DNA of 64,000 nt from Paenibacillus senegalensis JC66. Its GTDB lineage: Bacteria; Bacillota; Bacilli; Paenibacillales; NBRC-103111. The notes beneath the pieces are model-generated. The model was given only the letters and a program-made list of their open reading frames with translations, was not told where the DNA came from and made no database searches. This document shows, piece after piece, positions 9,101 through 17,991 of the stretch. The stretch spans positions 405,233-469,232 of the forward strand of contig NZ_HE610959.1 of NCBI RefSeq assembly GCF_000285515.1, given 5' to 3'. Made by a program: the position numbers and the translations under genes. Each line of letters starts with the position of its first letter. Positions within the stretch are counted from its first letter, which is position 1.

Positions 9101-9919
9101 CTATCTTGCAGGAGACGTATACAGGCCCGGTCTGCGGTCCTCGAATACGGGGATCATAGAGCGTACCTTGGCTACTTCTTCCAGCGATACGGTTGCGGTA
9201 AGCAGCGCCTCCTCTTCCCCGCCCTCCACGAGAGGTTCGCCCCATGGATTGATGATCATTGAATGGCCGAAGAAGCTGGACTTGCCGCTTATGCCTACCC
9301 GGTTACAGGCTGCTACGGCCATCTGGTTTTCGATCGCTCTGGCCTGCAGAAGCGTTCTCCAATGGTGCTTTCTCGGATTGGGCCACTGAGCGGGAACAAA
9401 CAACAGGCGGGCGCCATCCAGTGCAAGCGTGCGCGCGAGCTCCGGGAACCGGATATCATAGCAGATTACTACTGCACAGGGTATTCCGTCCAGCTCGAAC
9501 CGGCCCAGATGTTCTCCCTGCCGCAAATATTTCTCCTCTTCCATTAAGCGGAACAAGTGAATTTTATCGTATTCGGCAATCACTTCCCCCTGCCGGTTAA
9601 AGACGAATACAGTATTGCTGACCTGCCCGTCCTTTCGGTTTGCTACCGAGCCCGCTACTACATGAACCTGATGCTTGGCACAAAAGGGAGCGATCAGCTG
9701 TCTTGTCCGCTCTCCTTCCCTGTCGGCCAAGCGGTCGATTTCTGTAAGTGCGTAGCCCGTGTTCCACATTTCGGGAAGCACAATGACATCAGGCTTGTCT
9801 GCTGTTTGCACTGCCTGATTCAGCTTTTCCTCCACTACGGCAAAATTATGATCGGGATTCCCGATTTCTACATCGATTTGCAGAACAGTAATCGTAAGTG
9901 AAGAGTTTTGATCGCTCAT
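9101..9919 (-). CDS. mtnU: Carbon-nitrogen hydrolase, probable omega-amidase of methionine salvage
   Basis: Nitrilase-superfamily enzyme, 272 residues from the ATG at 9919, which follows AAGGA with a 10-nt gap; a longer frame up to a GTG at 10084 lacks a convincing ribosome binding site. The catalytic triad is visible: Glu in VLPEMWNTGY, Lys in YDKIHLF and Cys in VVICYDIRFPE. MtnU-type enzymes hydrolyse the alpha-ketoglutaramate formed when glutamine is the amino donor for MtnE. The divergent neighbour is mtnE, which supports that role over a generic amidase. Confidence 0.85.
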   Translation of the reverse strand: MSDQNSSLTITVLQIDVEIGNPDHNFAVVEEKLNQAVQTADKPDVIVLPEMWNTGYALTEIDRLADREGERTRQLIAPFCAKHQVHVVAGSVANRKDGQVSNTVFVFNRQGEVIAEYDKIHLFRLMEEEKYLRQGEHLGRFELDGIPCAVVICYDIRFPELARTLALDGARLLFVPAQWPNPRKHHWRTLLQARAIENQMAVAACNRVGISGKSSFFGHSMIINPWGEPLVEGGEEEALLTATVSLEEVAKVRSMIPVFEDRRPGLYTSPAR

Positions 9920-10287
9920 AACATACACGTCCTTCTTTCCAGCCGTAATTGTTCCCGCTGCCTGTCGTCGCTCATTAACTCCACGGCAGCCCTGCAGTCT
10001 TAACCACAAGCTATTCTCTCTATCATAAGCCATTGCTTGCTGTACAGCAACGCCCGTTTTCAAATTCAAAAAACAGGCTTGCACCTCCCACAGTCATCAG
10101 TCCGCCGCCCGCAAATGCTTGCTGCTCTTCAACAATCATTTTGCCTATACAAGCAGTACAAAGTCATGATACATTATTGCTATTCCATAGCTTTATTGCT
10201 GTGTCCAGAACCATAATGTACAGATTAGCCGCTCTTAAGAGCTATCTACTATAAATTCGAACAAATTTTGGAGTGTGAGTCAATCAA

Positions 10288-11481
10288 ATGAACCGCAGCA
10301 GCTCAATGTTCCGCATTCAACCCGCTGACCGGATTCTTTCTTTGCCGGAGCAGTTTTTTGCCAGCCTCGTCCGCAAGGCGAACCAGCGTATAGCAGACGG
10401 ACACGATGTCATTAATCTGGGACAAGGCAACCCGGATCAGCCCACCCCGCCCCATATCGTAGCCAAGATGCAGGAGGCTGCGGCCAATCCCTTGTATCAC
10501 AAATACCCTCCATTCAACGGCTTTTTGTTTCTGAAAGAAGCGATTGCGCACCGCTATAAAGAAGATTATGGAGTGGAGCTCGACCCTGAAACGGAAGTAG
10601 CTATTCTTTTCGGAGGCAAAACCGGTTTAGTCGAGATCAGCCAGTGCCTGCTCAACCCTGGAGATGTATGCCTTGTGCCGGATCCCGGTTATCCCGATTA
10701 TTGGTCAGGGGTCGCCTTGTCCGGGGCAGAGATGGCATTTATGCCGCTTCTGGAAAGCAACGCCTTTCTCCCGGATTATTCCGTTATCAGCCGTTCAGTC
10801 CTCGAGAAGGCTAAGCTGATGTTTATCAATTACCCTAACAATCCGACAGCGGTTTGTGCCCCGGCATCTTTTTATGAAGAAACCGTAAAATTTGCCCGCG
10901 ACAACCAAATTGTCGTCGCCAGCGACTTTGCTTACGGAGCAATCGGCTTTGACGGTGAAAAACCGCGCAGCTTTCTGCAAACACCAGGGGCAAAAGAAGT
11001 GGGGGTAGAGTTTTATACCCTGTCCAAAACCTACAACATGGCCGGCTGGAGAGTTGGCTTTGCACTCGGCAATCCGGAGCTGATCCGCATCATCAATTTG
11101 ATTCAGGATCATTATTATGTCAGTTTGTTCGGGGGAATTCAGGCTGCTGCGGCTGAAGCCCTGACAGCCCCGCAGGACAATGTGAAAGCCCTGGTGGCGA
11201 CTTATGAAAGCCGCCGCAACACCCTGTTCCAAGAGCTTCGGGAAATCGGTTGGAAAGCCAAGCCCTCGGAAGGTTCGTTCTTCGCCTGGCTGCCTGTGCC
11301 CGAAGGCTACACTTCTGCCGATTTCGCTGACCTGCTGCTTAATCAGGCTAATGTTGTAGCCGCACCTGGCATCGGCTTTGGCGCCAGCGGAGAAGGTTAC
11401 GTGCGCATGGGTCTGCTTACTTCCGAGGAGAGGCTTCGTGAAGCGGTCAGACGCATAGGCAGGCTGCAGCTTTTTAAGTAG
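10288..11481 (+). CDS. mtnE: Aminotransferase of methionine salvage
   Basis: PLP-dependent class I/II aminotransferase, 397 residues, converting 4-methylthio-2-oxobutanoate to methionine. The PLP lysine is in LSKTYNMAGWRVG; other fold-I hallmarks are INLGQGNPDQPTPP, NYPNNPTA and FGGIQAAAAE. The pattern FFASLV..N..I..GHDVINLGQGNPDQPTP closely resembles B. subtilis MtnE (YkrV) as I remember it. The ribosome binding site at the ATG is weak; ATG at 10306 is an alternative. No SAM (S-box) riboswitch is visible upstream, unlike B. subtilis. Confidence 0.88.
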   Translation: MNRSSSMFRIQPADRILSLPEQFFASLVRKANQRIADGHDVINLGQGNPDQPTPPHIVAKMQEAAANPLYHKYPPFNGFLFLKEAIAHRYKEDYGVELDPETEVAILFGGKTGLVEISQCLLNPGDVCLVPDPGYPDYWSGVALSGAEMAFMPLLESNAFLPDYSVISRSVLEKAKLMFINYPNNPTAVCAPASFYEETVKFARDNQIVVASDFAYGAIGFDGEKPRSFLQTPGAKEVGVEFYTLSKTYNMAGWRVGFALGNPELIRIINLIQDHYYVSLFGGIQAAAAEALTAPQDNVKALVATYESRRNTLFQELREIGWKAKPSEGSFFAWLPVPEGYTSADFADLLLNQANVVAAPGIGFGASGEGYVRMGLLTSEERLREAVRRIGRLQLFK

Positions 11482-11546
11482 CCGGTACCCGGCTGGGGCT
11501 TGAATCTTTGTTATTGCCCGAAGACCGCTTGCATCAGGTTCTCAGC

Positions 11547-11576
11547 TTTACAATAAAGGAAAGATAATGCTATGCT
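11547..11576 (+). promoter_or_regulatory. Predicted promoter of the proB-mtnB operon
   Basis: TTTACA (11547-11552), 18-bp spacer, extended -10 TGCTATGCT (hexamer 11571-11576). The predicted start near 11583 gives a leader of about 180 nt that contains the switch at 11658-11697. Confidence 0.5.
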
Positions 11577-11657
11577 AGATGAAATAAGAAGCGGCTTTTT
11601 CCTGCCCGGAAAGCCTTAAGAAAGCCCGGAACCAGGTGCTCGCCGAAGCGGCAAATG

Positions 11658-11697
11658 CGAAAGCTTACTTTCGTCCTTACTGGGCGAAAGTTTTTTT
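11658..11697 (+). promoter_or_regulatory. Candidate transcription attenuator in the proB leader
   Basis: The segment CTTTCG (11668-11673) can pair with CGAAAG upstream (11658-11663, 4-nt loop) or with CGAAAG downstream (11685-11690, 11-nt loop). The downstream pairing, extended to ACTTTCG/CGAAAGT, is followed by seven T and is an intrinsic terminator; the upstream pairing prevents it. The 75 nt before it contain further hairpins (GGCTTT/AAAGCC; GCCG/CGGC) but I do not recognise a known riboswitch or T-box. Confidence 0.6.
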
Positions 11698-11764
11698 CCA
11701 TTCCGAACCCTTCTACAGGCAGGCAGGTTCATTATATTTCGAGTAGGAGAAAGAAGGGATTGTT

Positions 11765-12865
11765 ATGCAGCCTCGAACCGTTGTCAAAATTGGCAGCAGT
11801 TCCCTTACTTATAACGAAGGCGGCTTGCACTATGACAAAATCCGATATTTCATCGGTGAAGTGGCCGATCTGCGCAAGAGGGGCCAGCAGGTGCTGGTGG
11901 TCACGTCCGGAGCGGTAGCAGCCGGATTCGCCACCATCGGATACAAAAGGCGGCCCCGCATCTTGAAGGAAAAGCAAGCTGCCGCCGCAGTCGGGCAGGC
12001 ACTGCTCATGCAATGCTACCAGCAGGAGCTGGGTCGCCTCGGAATTCCGGCAGCGCAAATCCTGCTGACCCGCTCTGATTTTTCCAATCGCAAACGGGCG
12101 CTAAATGCGTTAATGACTATCGAGGAGCTCTTGGCAAGAGGCGTGATCCCTGTCATCAATGAGAACGATACGGTGTCAGTAGATGAACTGAAGTTTGGTG
12201 ATAACGATACTCTGTCCGCTCTCGTTGCTAATCTGGTTAAGGCGGACAAATTATTGATTCTGACCGACACCGATGGGCTGTACACAGACGACCCGCGAAA
12301 GAATGCCGATGCGGTAAGGATAGACCGGGTTGACCAAATCAGCGAGGAGCTGTTAAAGATCGCCGGAGGCAGCGGTTCGGCAGTCGGAACCGGAGGCATG
12401 CGCTCCAAGATTGAAGCGGCGCGTATTGCCATGCGCGGAGGAGTTCCTGTCTTCGTCGGGCGGGCTACAGAGCCTGGTGATTTGTGGGCAGCCTGGTGTA
12501 ATCAAGGCAAGGGAACGTACTTTGACACCAAGCTTCACACTCTGCCGATGAAGAAACAATGGGTCGGCTTTCATTCCTTCCCGAAGGGCAGCATCATCGT
12601 TGACCACGGTGCGGAAACCGCTCTGCTTAAGGAAGGCCGCAGCCTGCTTCCTGCCGGAGTACAGACCATTGCCGGAGAGTTTCATCCGGGCGATGTCATT
12701 GAGGTCATGAACCGTGATCAGCAGGCGATTGGACGCGGTGTGGTCAATTATTCCTCATGGCAGCTGCAAGCGGTAGCTGGCCTGTCTACAGAGGAAGTAA
12801 AAAAACGAGTCGATGTGCCCCGGATTGAAGTGATTCATCGTGACGAATGGATGTCTTTGAATTAA
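11765..12865 (+). CDS. proB: Glutamate 5-kinase
   Basis: First step of proline synthesis: ATP-dependent phosphorylation of glutamate. The 366-residue product has an amino-acid-kinase domain (residues 1-260; VVKIGSSSLT, VTSGAVAAGF, INENDTVSVDELKFGDNDTLSA, GTGGMRSKIEAARIAM) and a C-terminal PUA domain (about 275-355; GSIIVDHGAETAL, FHPGDVIEVM). Full length and intact. The start follows GGAGAAAGAAGG. It heads a unit with proA and proC and then mtnWXB; a 212-bp gap separates it from proA. Confidence 0.96.
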   Translation: MQPRTVVKIGSSSLTYNEGGLHYDKIRYFIGEVADLRKRGQQVLVVTSGAVAAGFATIGYKRRPRILKEKQAAAAVGQALLMQCYQQELGRLGIPAAQILLTRSDFSNRKRALNALMTIEELLARGVIPVINENDTVSVDELKFGDNDTLSALVANLVKADKLLILTDTDGLYTDDPRKNADAVRIDRVDQISEELLKIAGGSGSAVGTGGMRSKIEAARIAMRGGVPVFVGRATEPGDLWAAWCNQGKGTYFDTKLHTLPMKKQWVGFHSFPKGSIIVDHGAETALLKEGRSLLPAGVQTIAGEFHPGDVIEVMNRDQQAIGRGVVNYSSWQLQAVAGLSTEEVKKRVDVPRIEVIHRDEWMSLN

Positions 12866-13077
12866 TTGACATAGTATAGGCCCTCTTTCTTTTTTCCGTT
12901 ACAATTAGAATCAGCACTGCGTACTTTAAAAGAACAGACACCCGAATTTCAAACAATTAATTATAGAAATGATATTGAAATGATAATAAAGAAGAGCAGC
13001 TGAACGTGGTTTAAGCATAGTAAAGAGGATTAATTAGTTATGTGTAGGCGAGTTATTTTCCAGGAGGCGATTAGGCG

Positions 13078-14325
13078 ATGAGTGAAGTAGTAACCAAGGC
13101 AAAACAAGCGAAACGTACAGCTCCCCTGCTTGGAAGACTGACAACAGCGCAAAAAAACGAGGCTCTGCTTATGATTGCCGATGCTTTGGAGGCCGAGCAG
13201 GAATCTATCATACAAGCTAATAAGGAAGATTTGCAGCGTGGGCAGCTGAATGGGATGGGCAGCTCTCTCTTGGACCGCCTGAAGCTGACGCCAGAACGGA
13301 TCCGATCGATGGCTGAAGGCCTTCGCCAAATTGTTGAGCTCGATGACCCGATTGGCGATGTCCTGGAAGAGTTCGAGCGCCCGAACGGGATGCTTATCCG
13401 CAAGCTGCGAGTACCGCTCGGTTTAATCGGCATCATCTATGAGGCCCGTCCCAATGTAACGGTAGATGCAGCCGGTCTTGCCCTAAAATCCGGCAATGCC
13501 GTACTGCTTCGCGGCGGCTCAGACGCCCTCGATTCCAATAAACGGATTGTTGAAGTCATGCATGGTGCGATGGCTAAGACCGCCATACCGGTCGATGCAC
13601 TGCAGCTGGTGAGCAACCCTGACCGGGCGAGTGTAGATGAAATGCTAACGCTAAACGGCATTCTCGATGTCGTCATTCCGCGCGGAGGAAGCTCACTGAT
13701 TCGCCGTGTTGTCGAGAATGCAACAGTTCCCGCCATAGAGACGGGAGCGGGCATCTGCCATACTTACCTGGATGAATCCGCGAATCCGGATCTTGCCCTG
13801 CGGATAGCTATGAACGCCAAAATCCAGCGCCCATCCGTCTGCAATGCGATGGAAACGCTGCTCGTTCATGAACGCTATGCGGCGCAGCACCTGACTGAAC
13901 TGACTGACAAATTTGTAACTGCAGGTGTCGAGCTTCGCGGCTGTCCAAGAACAGTTGAGATCGCTCCTTATGTCAAGCCGGCTACTGAGGCTGATTGGGG
14001 AACTGAATACAACGATTATATTTTAAACATTAAACTGGTATCCAGCCTGGACGAAGCTCTGGAGCACATTCGCACTTATGGAACGATGCATTCCGAGTGC
14101 ATCGTAACGGAAACTAAGGCGAATGCCGAACGCTTTATGCAGGAGGTTGACGCAGCCGCTGTCTATGTCAATGCATCAACTCGTTTCACGGACGGCTTTG
14201 AATTCGGCTATGGAGCCGAGATTGGCATCAGCACTCAGAAGCTGCACGCCCGCGGGCCGATGGGGCTCCCCGCACTTACCTCAACCAAATTCTATGTTTA
14301 CGGCAACGGACAAATCAGAGAATAG
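13078..14325 (+). CDS. proA: Gamma-glutamyl phosphate reductase
   Basis: NADPH-dependent reduction of glutamyl 5-phosphate to glutamate semialdehyde, 415 residues. Aldehyde dehydrogenase-like fold with the catalytic Cys in RPSVCNAMETLL and the conserved LGLIGIIYEARPNVTVDAAGL and ALKSGNAVLLRGGSDA. A strong AGGAGG site precedes the ATG. The 212-bp gap from proB is AT-rich and may hold a second promoter, but no clear -35/-10 pair with 17-bp spacing was found. Confidence 0.97.
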   Translation: MSEVVTKAKQAKRTAPLLGRLTTAQKNEALLMIADALEAEQESIIQANKEDLQRGQLNGMGSSLLDRLKLTPERIRSMAEGLRQIVELDDPIGDVLEEFERPNGMLIRKLRVPLGLIGIIYEARPNVTVDAAGLALKSGNAVLLRGGSDALDSNKRIVEVMHGAMAKTAIPVDALQLVSNPDRASVDEMLTLNGILDVVIPRGGSSLIRRVVENATVPAIETGAGICHTYLDESANPDLALRIAMNAKIQRPSVCNAMETLLVHERYAAQHLTELTDKFVTAGVELRGCPRTVEIAPYVKPATEADWGTEYNDYILNIKLVSSLDEALEHIRTYGTMHSECIVTETKANAERFMQEVDAAAVYVNASTRFTDGFEFGYGAEIGISTQKLHARGPMGLPALTSTKFYVYGNGQIRE

Positions 14326-14338
14326 TCGGAGGATGGTT

Positions 14339-15202
14339 ATGTCAGAAGGACTGGCAAGTCAGAATATATTGTTTATCGGCGCAGGCTCAATGGCTGAAGC
14401 CATCATTCGGGGCATCGTTTCCGCAAGGCTGCTGCCTTCCGAACGAATTTATGTCACGAACCGCAGCAATGAACAGCAGCTGCAGCAGTTGACTGCCGCT
14501 TACGGTGTGCGCACAGGCTGCGGCGAACAGGCCACACAGCAATATTTGCAAAAGGCTGACATCATCGTTCTCGCAATGAAGCCCAAAGATGCCAGTACGG
14601 CGCTGCAATCGCTAAAGCCATATCTGCGCGCTGACCAGCTGCTGATCTCCGTCATTGCAGGTCTATCCATCAGCGCTATCGAGCAGGCTGTAGGAAACGG
14701 CATGCCTGTAGTCCGCACTATGCCCAACACCTCCAGCTCTATTGGCCTGGGGGCTACCGGGCTGTGCTTTTCAGAGCGTGCTTCTGCTCGCAATCGTCAG
14801 CACGCTGCCGCCATCTTCTCGGCAATCGGCCTGACCGCCGAAATTGAAGAGGAGCAAATGCACGGTTTGACAGGAGTCTCGGGCAGTGGTCCGGCCTACA
14901 TTTATTATATGATGGAAGCCCTGGTCCAAGCCGGCATCGACGAAGGGCTTAGTCCAGAGCAAGCCCGCGAACTGACCGTGCAAACCGTGCTTGGCGCCGC
15001 CTCGATGGTAAAGCATACCGGTGAAGATCCGGCTGAACTGCGGCGCAAGGTTACTTCGCCCAACGGCACGACCGAGGCGGCCATTGCTGTATTGAACGCT
15101 AAAGGCTTCCAGCCCGCTGTCCGCGAGGCGGTTCAACGTGCGGCGGAGCGTTCGAGGGAAATTGCGGAAATGATAGCCGGAGATATCATAGAAAGCAGGT
15201 GA
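14339..15202 (+). CDS. proC: Pyrroline-5-carboxylate reductase
   Basis: Last step of proline synthesis. The ATG at 14339 is chosen because CGGAGG lies six bases upstream; an in-frame extension overlaps proA. 287 residues: an N-terminal Rossmann domain (ILFIGAGSMAEAIIRGI) and the C-terminal signature GLTGVSGSGPAYIYYMMEALVQAGIDEG split around residues 172-200, with the terminal region SPNGTTEAAIAVL. Corresponds to B. subtilis ProI/ProG type. It overlaps the mtnW region tightly (stop 15202; mtnW start 15208), linking proline and methionine-salvage genes in one transcript. Confidence 0.95.
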   Translation: MSEGLASQNILFIGAGSMAEAIIRGIVSARLLPSERIYVTNRSNEQQLQQLTAAYGVRTGCGEQATQQYLQKADIIVLAMKPKDASTALQSLKPYLRADQLLISVIAGLSISAIEQAVGNGMPVVRTMPNTSSSIGLGATGLCFSERASARNRQHAAAIFSAIGLTAEIEEEQMHGLTGVSGSGPAYIYYMMEALVQAGIDEGLSPEQARELTVQTVLGAASMVKHTGEDPAELRRKVTSPNGTTEAAIAVLNAKGFQPAVREAVQRAAERSREIAEMIAGDIIESR

Positions 15203-15207
15203 GCTTT

Positions 15208-16509
15208 ATGAATGACTATTGTACAGCTACGTATCGCTGTTATGATGAGTTGGCCGATTTTTCCAAGAAAGCTGCAAGCATCGCCGTTGGCTTAACGGTG
15301 GGCAGTTGGACTGACCTGCCCGAGGCTAAAAAAGAAGCCATGCAGCCCTATCTCGGACAAGTAGTCGAAATTGCGGAAGATCGCAATGAATTTGGTGAGC
15401 GATATGCGGATATTACTATTGCCTATCCTGATCGTAATTTTAGCCGGGATTTGCCGGCTCTCCTCGTTACCGTCTTCGGCAAGTTATCCATGGATGGCAA
15501 AATCAAGCTGATCGATCTGCACTTCTCGCCCTCCTTCCTATCCGCCTTTAGCGGGCCTAAATTCGGAATTACCGGAGTCCGGGAACAGCTTGGTGTATTC
15601 AACCGCCCGCTCTTGATGAGTATCTTCAAATCAGTGATTGGGCACGACCTGCCTGCACTGCGTGAGCAATTCCTGCAGCAGGCGCTCGGAGGAGTGGACC
15701 TGATCAAGGATGACGAAATCCTGTTTGAAAATCCGCTAAGTCCGCTTAAAGAAAGAGTAAAGGCTGGTATGGATGCCGCACGGGAAGCCGAGCAAGCCAC
15801 CGGGCAAAAGCTGCTCTACGCCGTGAATTTAACCGGACCGACCTCGCAATTACTTGATAAAGCCCGCATCGCCATTGATGCCGGAGCTAATGCCCTTCTT
15901 TTCAATGCTTTGGCCTACGGCTTCGACACGCTGCATGAATTAAGCAAGCATCCAGATGTAACCGTACCAATTGCAGCTCATCCGGCAATGGCAGGAGCTT
16001 ACTATCCGAGCCTTTACCATGGCATCGCTGCTCCTCTCCTGCTTGGCAAATTGATGCGGCTGGCCGGTGCCGATCTGGTGCTGTTTCCTTCGCCATACGG
16101 CTCCGTAGTGATGCCTAAGGAGGAGAATATGGCCATTCGCCACAACCTGCAAACTGAACAAATTGAGCAGGATTATACTTTCAACGGATCAGCGGCTGCG
16201 CAAGCGGACGTCAACTCTGCTTCATTAAACCAGAATCGCGTTTCGGTTCATTCCCTGCCGCCTTCTTTCCCAGTACCCTCTGCAGGCATTCATCCAGGCC
16301 TCGTCCCTTATATTTTGCGGGATTTCGGCAGTGAAGTTATAGTCAATGCGGGAGGGGGAGTTCACGGCCACCCAATGGGCGCCGCTGCTGGAGGGCGTGC
16401 ATTCCGGCAGGCTATCGAAGCCACCCAACAAGGCATTTCATTGCGTGCTTACAGCCAGCAGCATCAGGAATTGAAAGCGGCGATCGAAACATGGGGGTGC
16501 CCGGAATGA
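15208..16509 (+). CDS. mtnW: 2,3-diketo-5-methylthiopentyl-1-phosphate enolase (RuBisCO-like protein)
   Basis: RuBisCO-like enolase of the methionine salvage pathway, 433 residues from ATG 15208 (AGGTGAG at the proC stop is the ribosome binding site; GTG at 15199 is an alternative). The carbamylated-lysine motif GGVDLIKDDE is present, as are the N-terminal GLTVGSWTDLP and C-terminal NAGGGVHGHPMGAAAGGRAF phosphate-binding loop. The protein matches the MtnW subgroup rather than true RuBisCO; carboxylase activity is not expected. Confidence 0.95.
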   Translation: MNDYCTATYRCYDELADFSKKAASIAVGLTVGSWTDLPEAKKEAMQPYLGQVVEIAEDRNEFGERYADITIAYPDRNFSRDLPALLVTVFGKLSMDGKIKLIDLHFSPSFLSAFSGPKFGITGVREQLGVFNRPLLMSIFKSVIGHDLPALREQFLQQALGGVDLIKDDEILFENPLSPLKERVKAGMDAAREAEQATGQKLLYAVNLTGPTSQLLDKARIAIDAGANALLFNALAYGFDTLHELSKHPDVTVPIAAHPAMAGAYYPSLYHGIAAPLLLGKLMRLAGADLVLFPSPYGSVVMPKEENMAIRHNLQTEQIEQDYTFNGSAAAQADVNSASLNQNRVSVHSLPPSFPVPSAGIHPGLVPYILRDFGSEVIVNAGGGVHGHPMGAAAGGRAFRQAIEATQQGISLRAYSQQHQELKAAIETWGCPE

Positions 16510-17213
16510 AGCTTGATCCGAACAAGCAGACGGTCATTTTTTGCGACTTTGATGGAACGATCACTTTAACTGATAACATCATTGCTATTATGAAGCAGTT
16601 TCAGCCGGAGGGCTGGGAAACGATCCTGCAAAAGACGCTAGACAAAGAATTGACTCTGCAGGAAGGTGTCGGCGGGATGTTTGCCCTGCTCCCTGCTTCT
16701 CAACAGAAAGACATAGTCCAGTTCACACAGGATTACATCCGAATTCGTGATGGGTTTCAGGAGCTGCTGGATTATTGTAAACAGCGGAGTTATCCGTTTC
16801 TCGTTACGAGTGGAGGCATGGATTTCTTTATTTATCCGGCTCTCCGCCCGTTCCATATCCCAACTGAGAATATTTACTGCAATACTGGTGATTTCACCGG
16901 AGATCATATTCGCATTGATTGGCCTCATCCCTGTGATGAAAACTGTGCCAAGGGCGGCTGTGGAATGTGCAAAACAACCATCATACGAAGCTACCCTGCT
17001 TCGCAGTATAACCGGATTTTGATTGGCGATAGCTTGTCCGATTTTGCCGGGGCCCAGGTAGCCGATTATGTATTTGCCCGTTCCGATCTTGCGGAGGAGT
17101 GCAAAAAGCTGCAGCTTCCGCACAGTGAATATGAAACGTTCTTCGATGTCATTAACGGGCTGGAAAGCTTGCGAGAGGAGTCCCAATCGATATGCAGCAA
17201 CAAATCCAATTAG
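16506..17213 (+). CDS. mtnX: 2-hydroxy-3-keto-5-methylthiopentenyl-1-phosphate phosphatase
   Basis: HAD-superfamily phosphatase acting after MtnW. Motif I is FCDFDGTIT, motif II is in LVTSGGMDFFIYP, and motif III/IV is ILIGDSLSDFAGA. A Cys-rich insert (CDENCAKGGCGMCK) resembles the cap insert of B. subtilis MtnX. The ATG at 16506 overlaps the mtnW stop as ATGA and gives 235 residues; a start at 16491 is possible. The 3' end overlaps mtnB by 22 bp, consistent with translational coupling. Confidence 0.93.
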   Translation: MKLDPNKQTVIFCDFDGTITLTDNIIAIMKQFQPEGWETILQKTLDKELTLQEGVGGMFALLPASQQKDIVQFTQDYIRIRDGFQELLDYCKQRSYPFLVTSGGMDFFIYPALRPFHIPTENIYCNTGDFTGDHIRIDWPHPCDENCAKGGCGMCKTTIIRSYPASQYNRILIGDSLSDFAGAQVADYVFARSDLAEECKKLQLPHSEYETFFDVINGLESLREESQSICSNKSN

Positions 17214-17866
17214 AGCAGGCTCAAGCCGCGTTCCAGGAACTGCGGCAGTATAAAACTATGCTGGCAAGTAAAGGGTGGTTTCCCGCAACAAGCGGAAACA
17301 TGTCCGTACGGATCGGGGATCATACCGGGCAGTCTGATTTTGTCTTTGCGGTCACTTCCAGCGGCAAAGATAAATCGCTTAATACCCCCGAAGATTTCCT
17401 GCTAGTCAATCAAGACGGGCAGCCAATACAGCAAACATCGCTCAAGCCTTCCGCAGAGACGCTCATTCATTGCGAGATTTACAAGGCAACTGGCTGCGGC
17501 GCTGTGTTTCATGTACACACTTTATATAACAATCTGATCTCTGAATGGTATGCCGGACAGGGACAAGCTCATATCCCAATTCAAGGCATTGAGCTGATTA
17601 AGGCTTTTAATATTTGGGAAGAAGATGCACGTATCGAGGTGCCTATTTTGCCCAATTACGCTGACATTCCAAAAATTGCTGCGCTGGTCAAGGACGCCAT
17701 TGTTCCGCAAATTCCGGGTATTGTTCTGCGCAATCACGGGATATACGCGTGGGGCGCTAACGCTTTTGAAGCGAAGCGGCATCTTGAAGCGTTTGAGTTT
17801 TTGTTTGAATATATGTACCGCTGGCTGATTTTGAAGCAAGCGGCTAATTTTCCAAATCTTACTTAA
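17192..17866 (+). CDS. mtnB: Methylthioribulose-1-phosphate dehydratase
   Basis: Class II aldolase/AraD-fold zinc enzyme, 224 residues, dehydrating methylthioribulose 1-phosphate just before MtnW. Zn-binding HVHT (CGAVFHVHTLYNN) and the later RNHGIYAWG His are present, as is the N-terminal GWFPATSGNMSVR. GAGAGGAG precedes the ATG. It ends the operon at a bidirectional terminator. The pathway steps MtnA, MtnK/MtnN and MtnD are not in this window. Confidence 0.95.
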   Translation: MQQQIQLEQAQAAFQELRQYKTMLASKGWFPATSGNMSVRIGDHTGQSDFVFAVTSSGKDKSLNTPEDFLLVNQDGQPIQQTSLKPSAETLIHCEIYKATGCGAVFHVHTLYNNLISEWYAGQGQAHIPIQGIELIKAFNIWEEDARIEVPILPNYADIPKIAALVKDAIVPQIPGIVLRNHGIYAWGANAFEAKRHLEAFEFLFEYMYRWLILKQAANFPNLT

Positions 17867-17870
17867 CGAT

Positions 17871-17930
17871 AAAAAAAGGCCATCCTGCATCATGAAGTGA
17901 AGATCATGAACTAGGGGATGGCCTTCTGTA
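17871..17930. terminator. Bidirectional terminator between mtnB and dnaD
   Basis: A 10-bp stem AAGGCCATCC (17876-17885)/GGATGGCCTT (17916-17925) has seven A on the left (T run for the minus strand) and a T-rich tail on the right. It can end both mtnB (+) and dnaD (-). Confidence 0.8.
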
Positions 17931-17991
17931 TTTTAATCTAAGCAGCTGTTAATCTCATTGAATCTCAGAGCCCAAGGGGGACATCATTTCC

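Noticed and set aside
9920-10084. N-terminal extension of mtnU to a GTG at 10084
   Set aside because: No ribosome binding site, composition unlike nitrilases, and the ATG at 9919 gives the family length.
11583-11764. T-box or SAM riboswitch in the proB leader
   Set aside because: The T-box core GGTGGNACCGCG and the S-box core are absent, and the leader before the terminator is only about 85 nt.
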